A stretch of 35,502 nt of DNA. Origin: Oscillospiraceae bacterium (GTDB lineage Bacteria > Bacillota > Clostridia > Oscillospirales > Oscillospiraceae). The stretch is taken from positions 1-35,502 of the forward strand of contig SVLL01000015.1 of NCBI GenBank assembly GCA_015067935.1, written 5' to 3'. A program made the position numbers and the translations under genes. Positions 24,194 through 31,979 of this stretch are shown piece by piece (within the stretch, counting starts at the first letter, position 1; each line of letters opens with the position of its first letter). The notes beneath the pieces are model-generated. The model saw only the letters and a program-made list of their open reading frames with translations, was not told the origin of the DNA and ran no database searches.

Positions 24194-24208
24194 TTAAGGA
24201 GAATTTCT

Positions 24209-24979
24209 ATGCAAGAGACTGCTCTGCAATATCATATCCATTGCCAAGCGGGCGATGTGGGTCGCTACTGCTTCCTGCCAGGCGATCCCGGTCGCTGCGA
24301 GGCCATTGCTGCCTATTTTGATGACCCTGTACATATCGGTATGAACCGGGAATACAACATCTACACCGGCACGCTGCTGGGAGAAAAGGTTTCCGTTTGC
24401 TCCACCGGTATCGGCGGTCCCTCCGCATCCATTGCTATGGAGGAGTTGGCGGCCATCGGTACTGACACCTTTATTCGTGTCGGCACCTGCGGCGGTATTG
24501 ATCTGGATGTGATGCCCGGAGATGTGGTGGTCGCTACCGGTGCGATCCGCTATGAGCACACCTCTTTGGAGTATGCCCCCATCGAGTTTCCGGCAGTAGC
24601 TGACTTCGATATTACTGCGGCACTGAAGGCCGCCAGTGAGGATTTGGGCTATCGCACCCATACGGGCGTCGTTCAGTGCAAAGATTCCTTCTATGGCCAG
24701 CACAGCCCTGAGAAGTCTCCTGTGTATTATGACCTGCTCCAGAAATGGGAAAGCTGGAAGCGGCTGGGCGTGAAGGCCAGCGAAATGGAGTCCGCGGCTC
24801 TGTTTGTGGTCGCTGCAGCACTGAAGGTTCGCTGCGGCAGCTGCTTCCACGCAGTGTGGAATCAGGAGCGGGAAAAGGCAGGTATGTTTATGCCCATGAC
24901 GGAGGATACCTCCGGCGCAATCAAGGTAGGCATTGAGGCGATGAAGCGCATCATCGCTGCTGATCTTGCGAAAAAGTAA
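24209..24979 (+). CDS. Nucleoside phosphorylase, uridine phosphorylase type
   Basis: This enzyme splits a nucleoside with phosphate into base and ribose 1-phosphate. The PNP/UDP family motifs are present: LPGDPGR (phosphate site), [38 protein letters not shown], and the ribose-site [10 protein letters not shown]. Length is 256 residues (family about 250). The similarity in [14 protein letters not shown] resembles Udp more than DeoD, but the base specificity is uncertain; the pyrimidine-contact region reads [12 protein letters not shown] rather than an E. coli type QER loop. AAGGAG precedes the ATG. It is likely co-transcribed with the S component. Confidence 0.88.
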   Translation: MQETALQYHIHCQAGDVGRYCFLPGDPGRCEAIAAYFDDPVHIGMNREYNIYTGTLLGEKVSVCSTGIGGPSASIAMEELAAIGTDTFIRVGTCGGIDLDVMPGDVVVATGAIRYEHTSLEYAPIEFPAVADFDITAALKAASEDLGYRTHTGVVQCKDSFYGQHSPEKSPVYYDLLQKWESWKRLGVKASEMESAALFVVAAALKVRCGSCFHAVWNQEREKAGMFMPMTEDTSGAIKVGIEAMKRIIAADLAKK

Positions 24980-24991
24980 GTATACTTGTAG

Positions 24992-25011
24992 GGCGGGGGC
25001 TTGCTCCCGCC
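24992..25011 (+). repeat. GC-rich intergenic hairpin
   Basis: GGCGGGGGC (24992-25000) can pair with GCTCCCGCC (25003-25011) with one G-U pair. There is no T-tract behind it. A short, GC-rich, self-complementary element in an otherwise A+T-rich spacer looks like a dispersed intergenic repeat. Only one copy lies in this window, so its repetitive nature is inferred. Confidence 0.45.
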
Positions 25012-25038
25012 ACTACTGTTTATAGACCGCACAGACCG

Positions 25039-25064
25039 ATAAATTGGAATTTGTCTAACAGTTA
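25039..25064 (+). repeat. Left copy of a 26-bp sequence flanking the lipoprotein gene
   Basis: This sequence matches 25856-25881 at 20 of 26 positions in direct orientation (ATAAATT, AATTT and AACAGT blocks shared). Its 12-bp core AAATTGGAATTT is the exact reverse complement of AAATTCCAATTT in the right copy. Confidence 0.45.
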
Positions 25065-25154
25065 CGCACCGCACCAAAGCCTGCTTTTCCATAAGGAAGT
25101 CTTGGACGCTCTCGCACCGGTGTAAAAATTGGACCGTATCAGGAGGTAAATGTT

Positions 25155-25850
25155 ATGAAACGTCTTTGTGCATTGCTTTTAGTCGCTTTATTCTTTGTGC
25201 TTGTGGGCTGTTCAAACGTTAAAGAAGGGGATATCACAGATTTTACTGCATGGCTTGACAGCGAAGGTTTTACCCCCTCTATTTCACAACGAGATATGAT
25301 TGAGAAAATGGGTGGGTATACATACAACGGTCATCCGTTTGATGCTTCCTGCGGCATATTTTATGACAGTTTATACGGCGGCGGTTATACAGTGTACGGT
25401 GAGGAAATCGGTTTTACAAATGATTATCGTGTATCTGAAGATAGAAAGACCGCAGATTATACCAACTTATTCTATACAAAAGTTCCACTTGGGGGTCTCA
25501 CACTTCCTTTAGGTATCGAGTTTGCGGATACTTTCCAAGATGTGCTGCTGAAGATGGGAATTACAGAGAAGCTTCCCTCGGAATTTGGCTCCGACGAGGG
25601 TACGGATGCTGAAATGACACTCTATAAGAATGAGCGTTATACGCTTGTTTTCAGGAACTTGTATCTCTCAAAAGATTTGAACCAGGTGGACATTCCGTAT
25701 GAGTTGGTTTTTACGGAGAAATATACCTTCACAGATGAACGCAAAGGGGAGACCAACGTAACACGAACAATCAAATTGACATTTGAACCCAATGAGAAAG
25801 TGCTTCACGAATTTAGCGTTACGATTCAGGAAAACTATAAGTTGAAATAA
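25155..25850 (+). CDS. Putative lipoprotein of unknown function
   Basis: A 231-residue protein with a lipoprotein signal: a positive start (MKR), a hydrophobic stretch and the lipobox LVGC (cysteine at about residue 19). It would be anchored on the outer face of the membrane. The rest is polar with several Tyr-rich strands (GIFYDSLYGGGYTVYG, TLVFRNLYL) and no domain I recognise. The gene is visibly richer in A+T than its neighbours and stands alone with no partner, flanked by similar 26-bp sequences, which could mean acquisition. AGGAGGTAAATGTT precedes the ATG. A promoter is unclear: TTGGAC near 25102 with a TAAAAA box is only weakly placed. Confidence 0.75.
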   Translation: MKRLCALLLVALFFVLVGCSNVKEGDITDFTAWLDSEGFTPSISQRDMIEKMGGYTYNGHPFDASCGIFYDSLYGGGYTVYGEEIGFTNDYRVSEDRKTADYTNLFYTKVPLGGLTLPLGIEFADTFQDVLLKMGITEKLPSEFGSDEGTDAEMTLYKNERYTLVFRNLYLSKDLNQVDIPYELVFTEKYTFTDERKGETNVTRTIKLTFEPNEKVLHEFSVTIQENYKLK

Positions 25851-25855
25851 TCTTT

Positions 25856-25881
25856 ATAAATTCCAATTTAGCAAACAGTAA
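25856..25881 (+). repeat. Right copy of the 26-bp flanking sequence
   Basis: It lies six bases after the lipoprotein stop codon, matching 25039-25064 at 20 of 26 positions, with the central GG replaced by CC so that the 12-bp cores are reverse complements of each other. Confidence 0.45.
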
Positions 25882-25911
25882 ACCGCAGCACTGAGGGTGC
25901 TGCGGTTGTTT
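25881..25911 (+). terminator. Bidirectional terminator between the lipoprotein and EamA genes
   Basis: AACCGCAGCAC (25881-25891) pairs perfectly with GTGCTGCGGTT (25897-25907) around a 5-base loop, followed by GTTT. The genes on either side converge here. Confidence 0.8.
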
Positions 25912-25912
25912 C

Positions 25913-26812
25913 TCATTTATTCGCTTTGTTTTTGACGGGAATTTGTGATAGCATAATGGCTCCGAAAACCAGTACACAGCCGATGCCTTCCGTGGTTGTG
26001 AAGGTTGCATCGTCGATCCAGCCCAGATAGCCGGCAGCTAAACCGGACAGCGCGGCAAAAACAGATTCAAAGCTCATCAGCAGGGAAGCGGTGGTGGGTT
26101 CAATGCTCTTTTGGCCCACGATCTGCAATGTGTAGGCAATACCCATGGACATAATGCCGGCCCAACAAAGAGGGAACCAATTTGCCAAAATATCGCTGCC
26201 ATTGAGATTCTCGGTGAACAGAACCATAATTCCCGAGAGTACCGCGCAAACCAGTGCCTGAGAGATATTCAGAGCCATACTGTTCAGCTCACCGGCAACC
26301 CGGTCCATAATCAAAATCTGCACCGCAAAGGCAATGGCACAGCCAAAGGTCAGCACATCACCGATATTGATAGCCGTAAAGCCTGCACCGCTGAGTAAAT
26401 ACAGACCGACGGCAGCAAGCACAACGCTGATGCCAACCGTCTTGGGCGGCTTCTGCTTCAAAAAGAGGCCGAAAATCGGAACCATAATGATGTACAGGGT
26501 GGTAATAAAGCCGCTTTTGCCGGGAGATGTGTAAAGCAGACCGAACTGCTGCAAGGCGGTTGCGGCAAACAGGGCAATGCCGCAGGGGATTCCTGCCTTC
26601 CACAGCCGCGGATCGGTAATTATTTTCAGGAATTCCTTGCGCTTTGTAAGAAACAGTACTGCCAGCAGGAAAAAGACTGCCAGAAAGCACCGGATGGACA
26701 AAAAGCTGAAAGGCCCGATAGCCTTTCCGCCTACACTTTGGGCAACAAATGTGGAGCCCCATATTACGGTAGCAAGGAGAATACTCAAGCTGCCTTTAAA
26801 TTTCTTTGACAT
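25913..26812 (-). CDS. EamA/DMT-family transporter
   Basis: A drug/metabolite transporter superfamily membrane protein of 299 residues with about ten predicted helices in two repeated halves. The N-terminal half begins KGSLSILLATVIWGSTFVAQSVGGKAIGPFSFLSIRCFLAVFFLLAVLF, a typical EamA signature; the second half contains TTASLLMSFESVFAALSGLAAGYLGWID, again typical. The transported compound is unknown. It is divergent from pepF, sharing the 26813-26916 spacer. The start codon is preceded by only a weak GGTGAT ribosome site. A possible minus-strand promoter (TTGCAT, 17 bases, TAAAGT) is present but poor. Confidence 0.9.
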   Translation of the reverse strand: MSKKFKGSLSILLATVIWGSTFVAQSVGGKAIGPFSFLSIRCFLAVFFLLAVLFLTKRKEFLKIITDPRLWKAGIPCGIALFAATALQQFGLLYTSPGKSGFITTLYIIMVPIFGLFLKQKPPKTVGISVVLAAVGLYLLSGAGFTAINIGDVLTFGCAIAFAVQILIMDRVAGELNSMALNISQALVCAVLSGIMVLFTENLNGSDILANWFPLCWAGIMSMGIAYTLQIVGQKSIEPTTASLLMSFESVFAALSGLAAGYLGWIDDATFTTTEGIGCVLVFGAIMLSQIPVKNKANK

Positions 26813-26860
26813 TTTTCATCACCGCAGAAACTTTAACATAAAAAGAATAAAAATGCAACA

Positions 26861-26888
26861 TTGCAATTTGAAATGAATGTGCTATAAT
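26861..26888 (+). promoter_or_regulatory. Likely promoter of pepF
   Basis: TTGCAA (26861-26866) and a perfect TATAAT (26883-26888) are 16 bases apart, 28 bases before the ATG. Confidence 0.55.
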
Positions 26889-26916
26889 GAGAGAAAAAAC
26901 TTTTGGAGGTTTTATT

Positions 26917-28725
26917 ATGTCTGAAGTCAAGAAAATTCCTGCCCGTTCTGAGTTGGCCGTTGAGGATACCTGGGCCATTGAGGACCTCTATCCGTCCGAC
27001 GAAGCTTGGGAAACGGAACTGGCAACGATCGAGAAGGACAAGGAAGCTATGTGTTCCTATGCCGGTCGGCTGGGTGAAAGCGGTCAGACCCTTTATGATT
27101 ACCTGTATCTTTCCGAGATGGCAAATGTGAAGTTCCACCGTTTGGGCAATTATTGTATGCGCAAGGCCGATGAGGACACTCGCAACGCTACCTATCAGGC
27201 AATGTACGGCAAGTTTATGGGTATCATCGTTGCACTGGGTGCTGCTACCAGCTTTGAGACCCCTGAAATTATGGCTATCCCCGATGAAACGCTGGAGCAG
27301 TTCTATAAGGATTGCCCTGCGCTGGAGCGTTACCGCCGCAGTTTGACCGATGAACGCCGGATGAAGGAGCATACCCTTTCTCCCGCTGAGGAAAAGCTGC
27401 TGGCCGCTTCCGGTGAGATGGGTCAGGCTCCCGATGATATTTACGGTGCGTTTGCCAATGCGGATATCCGCTTTGAGGACGCTGTGGATTCCAAGGGCAA
27501 TAAGTATCCCCTGCGTCAGGGTACCTTCGTCTCCTATGAGGAAAGCCCCGACCGGGTTCTGCGTCAAAGTGCTTATGAGAATCTGTACGACAGCTTTAAT
27601 AACTATAGAAACACCGCTGCTGCGATCCTGAATGCCCAGAACAAGCAGCTGAAGTTCTATGCTGAGGCACGCAAATATCCCACTGCATTTGAGAAGTCTT
27701 TGGACCGTACCAATGTGCCCACATCCGTTTACCTGAACCTGATCGAGGCCGTCCATCAGAATATGGACAAGATGCACCGCTATGTCCGCCTGCGCAAGAA
27801 GCTGCTGGGTGTGGATGAGCTGCATTTTTACGATGTCTATACGCCCTTGATTGCTGATGTGGACAAGCACATCCCCTTTGCAGAGGCCAAGCAGACTGTC
27901 TATGAGGCAGTTGCACCCCTTGGAGAGGACTACCGTGCCATTCTGAAGGAAGGCTTTGAGAATCGCTGGATCGATGTGTACACCAACGAAGGCAAGCGCA
28001 GCGGCGCATATTCTGCCGGTGCTGCGGTCCATCCCTATGTGCTGCTGAACTATACCGGTACGCTGGACAGCCAGTTTACCCTTGCTCACGAGATGGGTCA
28101 TGCCCTTCACTCCTATTTGTCCAACAAGCACCAGAATCCCGTAGACTCAAACTATGTGATCTTCGTGGCCGAGGTGGCCTCCACCTGCAACGAGGCACTG
28201 CTGATGGAGTACCTTTTGGCTAAGACCACCGATAAGAAGGAGAGAGCCTTCCTCATCAATCACTTCCTAGAGCAGTTCAAGTCCACCCTGTACCGTCAGA
28301 CCATGTTTGCAGAGTTCGAGCTGAACATCGGTAAGATGGTGGCTGAGGGCAAGACCCTGACGGCAGATGTTCTGAGCGGGGAGTACAAGCGTCTGAATGA
28401 GATGTATTTCGGACCTGACATGGTGGTGGATGACCGCATCGCTGTGGAATGGGCAAGAATTCCTCACTTCTACTACAACTACTATGTGTTCCAGTATGCA
28501 ACCGGTTATTCTGCCGCTATTGCACTGTCCCGTCGCATCCTGAAGGAAGGCGAGAGCGCAGTTAAGGATTACCTGAACTTCCTCTCCGGCGGCTGCTCCA
28601 AGAGTCCCATCGACCTGCTGAAGGGTGCCGGTGTGGATATGACCACCCCCGAGCCCGTCAATCAGGCTCTGCAGCTGTTCGATGAGCTGCTGGACGAGAT
28701 GGAAGAGCTGACCAAGGATCTGTAA
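26917..28725 (+). CDS. pepF: Oligoendopeptidase F (M3 family)
   Basis: A cytosolic zinc metallopeptidase that trims short peptides. The zinc motif HEMGHALHS has H391, E392 and H395, and the third ligand lies in the FVAEVASTCNEALLME segment, about 24 residues on. Length is 602 residues, matching the M3B family. The N-terminal part is helical (ARSELAVEDTWAIEDLYPSDEAWE), as in PepF. The start is the ATG at 26917 after TTTTGGAGG; an in-frame ATG at 26887 lies between the -10 box and the ribosome site. The following gene starts one base after its stop. Confidence 0.95.
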   Translation: MSEVKKIPARSELAVEDTWAIEDLYPSDEAWETELATIEKDKEAMCSYAGRLGESGQTLYDYLYLSEMANVKFHRLGNYCMRKADEDTRNATYQAMYGKFMGIIVALGAATSFETPEIMAIPDETLEQFYKDCPALERYRRSLTDERRMKEHTLSPAEEKLLAASGEMGQAPDDIYGAFANADIRFEDAVDSKGNKYPLRQGTFVSYEESPDRVLRQSAYENLYDSFNNYRNTAAAILNAQNKQLKFYAEARKYPTAFEKSLDRTNVPTSVYLNLIEAVHQNMDKMHRYVRLRKKLLGVDELHFYDVYTPLIADVDKHIPFAEAKQTVYEAVAPLGEDYRAILKEGFENRWIDVYTNEGKRSGAYSAGAAVHPYVLLNYTGTLDSQFTLAHEMGHALHSYLSNKHQNPVDSNYVIFVAEVASTCNEALLMEYLLAKTTDKKERAFLINHFLEQFKSTLYRQTMFAEFELNIGKMVAEGKTLTADVLSGEYKRLNEMYFGPDMVVDDRIAVEWARIPHFYYNYYVFQYATGYSAAIALSRRILKEGESAVKDYLNFLSGGCSKSPIDLLKGAGVDMTTPEPVNQALQLFDELLDEMEELTKDL

Positions 28726-28726
28726 T

Positions 28727-28996
28727 ATGGCAGAAGTTTATATCCCCACGCTGCACACCTTCGCAATGGAAAATACCTTCACCGGTTCTTGCGGTATGTT
28801 CCGGTTTCGGATCGTACCGCAGGTGGAGAAAATTTCCGGATCCAAGGAAATCGATTTTCCCCAAAGCTCCATGGTTGCTGAGTTCTGGCACGGTAAGTTT
28901 TGCTATGAAAAGAGCGAAATGGAGGGCAAAGAGGTCTTTCCCTTGACAGAAGAAGGCAGAAACGCAATGAAAGCCTGGCTGGAGGCACATATTTAA
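28727..28996 (+). CDS. Small conserved-looking protein coupled to pepF
   Basis: An 89-residue protein with no family I can name. It is acidic and mixed: MAEVYIPTLHTFAMENTFTG, then FRFRIVPQVEKI, and a C-terminal part with MVAEFWHGKFCYEKSEME and a helical tail. No membrane segment or signal is evident. It starts one base after the pepF stop (TAATATGG) without a separate strong Shine-Dalgarno, so it is expected to be translated by restart after pepF. Compact length and coupling argue for a real gene; its function, possibly linked to peptide use, is unknown. Confidence 0.65.
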   Translation: MAEVYIPTLHTFAMENTFTGSCGMFRFRIVPQVEKISGSKEIDFPQSSMVAEFWHGKFCYEKSEMEGKEVFPLTEEGRNAMKAWLEAHI

Positions 28997-29006
28997 GAGA
29001 AAAATG

Positions 29007-29034
29007 TTGACTTTTTCCGGATTTGTGCTAGAAT
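29007..29034 (+). promoter_or_regulatory. Promoter of the alaS T-box leader
   Basis: TTGACT (29007-29012) and TAGAAT (29029-29034) are 16 bases apart; transcription would begin near 29041. Confidence 0.7.
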
Positions 29035-29044
29035 AATGCCGATA

Positions 29045-29265
29045 TGTAAAGACCATACGGAAGCTAAACAGATCAGTATGACCAAAGCGAGAGGGGAGCG
29101 GTGAAAGCCCCTTGCATCAGGTTCTGTGTGCCACTTTCGTGTCGCCCGGGAGGACCGGGACGGGTGCGCCCGTTAAAGCGTGTCTAAGATGTCCCTATGG
29201 GGACGAATTAGGGTGGTACCGCGATTCACCTCGCCCCTAAACTTGGGGGCGAGGTTTATTTTTTG
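29045..29265 (+). ncRNA. T-box leader responsive to alanine tRNA
   Basis: The leader ahead of alaS carries the invariant T-box AGGGTGGTACCGCG at 29210-29223. Its TGGT (29214-29217) can pair with the tRNA acceptor end including an A at the discriminator position, as in tRNA-Ala. Stem I elements are AGTA near 29075, GAGAG, and the apical GGTGAAAGCC. GCC at 29130-29132, followed by A, is the best placed specifier codon and reads alanine. Stem III is GTCCC-TATG-GGGAC (29191-29204). The terminator stem (29228-29237 with 29246-29255) ends in TTTATTTTTT. Uncharged tRNA-Ala should turn on alaS. Confidence 0.92.
29228..29265 (+). terminator. Terminator of the alaS T-box leader
   Basis: ACCTCGCCCC pairs perfectly with GGGGCGAGGT around an 8-base loop, followed by a T-rich run. 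The T-box sequence overlaps it in the alternative antiterminator fold. Confidence 0.85.
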
Positions 29266-29288
29266 AACATCTTTTGGAGGTAATACCA

Positions 29289-31928
29289 ATGAGCAATAAA
29301 CCCTATGGCGTAAACGAACTGCGTGAAAAATTTCTTGCATTCTTTGAAAGCAAGGGCCATCTGCGTCTGCCCAGCTTTTCGCTGATTCCGCAAAATGACG
29401 CATCTCTGCTGCTGATCAACTCCGGTATGGCACCTATGAAGCCTTACTTCACCGGTGAAATGGAGCCGCCCCGCCGCCGCGTCTGCACCTGCCAGAAGTG
29501 CATCCGTACCGGTGATATTGAGAACATCGGCAAAACCGCCCGTCACGGCACTTATTTTGAAATGCTGGGCAACTTCTCCTTTGGTGACTATTTTAAGCGT
29601 GAGGCAATCGCTTGGACTTGGGAGTTTTTGACCAAGGAGGTTGGTCTGGAAGAGAGCAGACTCTATCCCTCCATTTATGAGAATGACGACGAGGCTTTTG
29701 AGATCTGGAACAAGGAGATCGGTGTGCCTGCTGACCATATCTTCCGTTTCGGCAAGAAGGATAATTTCTGGGAGCATGGCTCCGGTCCCTGCGGCCCCTG
29801 CAGCGAGGTCTATTATGACCGTGGCGAAAAGTATGGCTGCGGCAAGCCTGATTGCACCGTGGGCTGCGAGTGTGACCGCTATATGGAAGTTTGGAACAAT
29901 GTGTTCTCCCAGTTTGATAACGACGGTCAGGGCAACTATACCGAGCTGGCACAGAAGAATATTGACACCGGTATGGGTTTGGAGCGTCTGGCAGTAGTCT
30001 GTCAGGATGTGAACAGCTTGTTTGATGTGGACACCGTGATGAATATCACCAACAAGGTCACCGCAATCACCGGCGCATCCTACGGTCAGAGCACCAAGAC
30101 TGATGTGAGTCTGCGTGTGATCACCGACCACATCCGTGCATCTTCCTTTATGATTGCTGACGGTGTTCTGCCTTCCAACGAGGGCCGCGGCTATGTGCTG
30201 CGCCGTCTGCTCCGCCGTGCTGCCCGTCACGGTAAGCTGTTGGGCGTGAATCGCCCCTTCTTGTATGAAGTTGTGGAGACGGTTGTTCAGGAAAATGAGA
30301 GCCACTACACCTATCTGCGTGAGCGTGCAGACTATATCACCAAGATCGTCAAGATCGAGGAAGAGAATTTTGCCAAGACCATTGACACCGGCATGCAGAT
30401 CTTCAATGCCAAGATGGCAGAGCACAAATCTGCCGGCAAGGTTGTGTTCTCCGGCGCAGATGCCTTCCTGCTGTCTGCTACCTACGGTTTCCCCATCGAC
30501 CTGACCATGGAAATGGTGGAGGATGAGGGTATGACTGTCGATCTTGAAGAATACAACCGCCAGAGAGAAGAGGATAAGATCCGCGCCCGCGAGGCCCGCA
30601 AGGCTCTGGGCGATCTGGCATGGGCCGGTATTGATCTGGGCCTGGATAACACCCCCACCACCTTTGTAGGCTATACCGAAAACACCTGCAGTGCCAAGGT
30701 TTTGGCTGTCTGCGTGGGCGAGGAAGTCTCCGGATCTATCGCCGGTGGCGAGAGCGGTATTCTGGTGCTGGATCAGACTCCTTTCTATGCAGAAATGGGC
30801 GGTCAGGTGGCTGACCACGGTGTGATTCTCGTGGGTGAGAGCCGCTTTGTGGTTTCTAATGTCCAGAAGGATAAGTCCGGCAAGTACCTGCACCACGGTA
30901 AGCTGACGAGCGGCAGCATCAAGGTAGATGATATTGTCTGCGCCAGTATTGATGTGGAGCGTCGCAAGGCTATTATGCGTGCCCACTCCGCAACCCATCT
31001 GCTGCAGAAAGCATTGACCACTGTGTTGGGCGATCATGTCCATCAGGCAGGTTCTTTGGTAGAACCCGATCATCTGCGTTTTGACTTTACCCACTACAGT
31101 GCGCTGACTGCCGAGGAACTGGCAAAGGTCGACGAGCTGGTTCAGGCTGCGGTGCTGGAAGGCTACTGTGTTGACATTCGGGAGATGTCCATTGACGATG
31201 CCAAGAAGATGGGGGCAACCGCACTGTTCAGCGAAAAGTACGGCGATACCGTCCGTGTCGTCAATATGGGCGGTCACTCCATCGAGCTTTGCGGCGGCAC
31301 CCATTTGGACAATACAGCTAAGGTTGGTCCCTTCTTCATTGCCAGCGAAGGCAGTGTTGCCTCCGGCGTGCGCCGAATTGAAGCCATCACCGGCAAGGCT
31401 TGTATGGCGGATATGCAGAAGACTCGTGAGCGTCTGTACGCCGCAGCAGCTGCGCTGAAGGCAAAGCCTGCGGATATTATGGAGAAGATCCAGAACCAAA
31501 CCGATGAGATCCGCAACCTGAAGCGTGCCATTGAGAGCTTCGAAGCTAAGGAAGCAGCCGGCGAGGTGGATCGTTTCCTCTTCGGTGCCCACGAAATCGG
31601 CGGTTTGAAGGTTCTGACAGCTATGGTTTCCAATGCCGATGCAGGCAAGCTGCGTCAGATGGGCGATACTCTGCGTGACAAGTCCGACAGCGTGGTTGCT
31701 GTTCTGGCTGCTGTCAACGGTGATAAGATCACCTTCCTTGCTGTCTGCGGCAAGGAGGCCATCGCTAAGGGCATCAAGGCCGGCGATTTGGTGAAGCTGG
31801 TGTGCACCGCTTGCGGCGGCAGCGGCGGCGGTAAGCCCGATTCTGCTATGGGCGGCGGCAAGGATGCTACTCTGGTAGATAATGCACTGGCTATGGTGGA
31901 TGATTTTGTCGCATCCAAGCTGAACTAA
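29289..31928 (+). CDS. alaS: Alanyl-tRNA synthetase
   Basis: Class II aminoacyl-tRNA synthetase that charges tRNA-Ala, 879 residues as expected. Catalytic and editing features are HGTYFEMLGNFSFGDYFKREAI (motif 2 region), the editing-site HSATHLL (HxxxH) and the CGGTH zinc-ligand cysteine and histidine. The C-terminal domain ends in CTACGGSGGGKPDSAMGGGKD. I chose the ATG at 29289, eight bases after TTTTGGAGG, giving MSNKPYGVNELREKFL; the in-frame ATG at 29274 lies within the ribosome site. It is controlled by the T-box leader. A terminator follows. Confidence 0.98.
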   Translation: MSNKPYGVNELREKFLAFFESKGHLRLPSFSLIPQNDASLLLINSGMAPMKPYFTGEMEPPRRRVCTCQKCIRTGDIENIGKTARHGTYFEMLGNFSFGDYFKREAIAWTWEFLTKEVGLEESRLYPSIYENDDEAFEIWNKEIGVPADHIFRFGKKDNFWEHGSGPCGPCSEVYYDRGEKYGCGKPDCTVGCECDRYMEVWNNVFSQFDNDGQGNYTELAQKNIDTGMGLERLAVVCQDVNSLFDVDTVMNITNKVTAITGASYGQSTKTDVSLRVITDHIRASSFMIADGVLPSNEGRGYVLRRLLRRAARHGKLLGVNRPFLYEVVETVVQENESHYTYLRERADYITKIVKIEEENFAKTIDTGMQIFNAKMAEHKSAGKVVFSGADAFLLSATYGFPIDLTMEMVEDEGMTVDLEEYNRQREEDKIRAREARKALGDLAWAGIDLGLDNTPTTFVGYTENTCSAKVLAVCVGEEVSGSIAGGESGILVLDQTPFYAEMGGQVADHGVILVGESRFVVSNVQKDKSGKYLHHGKLTSGSIKVDDIVCASIDVERRKAIMRAHSATHLLQKALTTVLGDHVHQAGSLVEPDHLRFDFTHYSALTAEELAKVDELVQAAVLEGYCVDIREMSIDDAKKMGATALFSEKYGDTVRVVNMGGHSIELCGGTHLDNTAKVGPFFIASEGSVASGVRRIEAITGKACMADMQKTRERLYAAAAALKAKPADIMEKIQNQTDEIRNLKRAIESFEAKEAAGEVDRFLFGAHEIGGLKVLTAMVSNADAGKLRQMGDTLRDKSDSVVAVLAAVNGDKITFLAVCGKEAIAKGIKAGDLVKLVCTACGGSGGGKPDSAMGGGKDATLVDNALAMVDDFVASKLN

Positions 31929-31932
31929 TTTG

Positions 31933-31964
31933 AAAAAGCACTGCCACCCGGCGGTGCTTTTTTC
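31933..31964 (+). terminator. Terminator after alaS
   Basis: AAAAAGCACTGCC (31933-31945) pairs with GGCGGTGCTTTTT (31950-31962) with one G-U pair and an ACCC loop, followed by T. It lies just upstream of the comEC Shine-Dalgarno site. Confidence 0.85.
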
Positions 31965-31979
31965 TAAGGAGGAGAGCAA

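Noticed and set aside
29256-31979. A 907-codon open frame on the minus strand opposite alaS, and similar long minus-strand frames opposite glmE (3381-4967), ftsK (21266-23194), clpX (13948-15063) and tig (11988-13367)
   Set aside because: All lie exactly over strongly recognised genes, lack ribosome sites, and read as low-complexity His/Leu/Gln-rich sequence. They arise from codon bias of the true genes.
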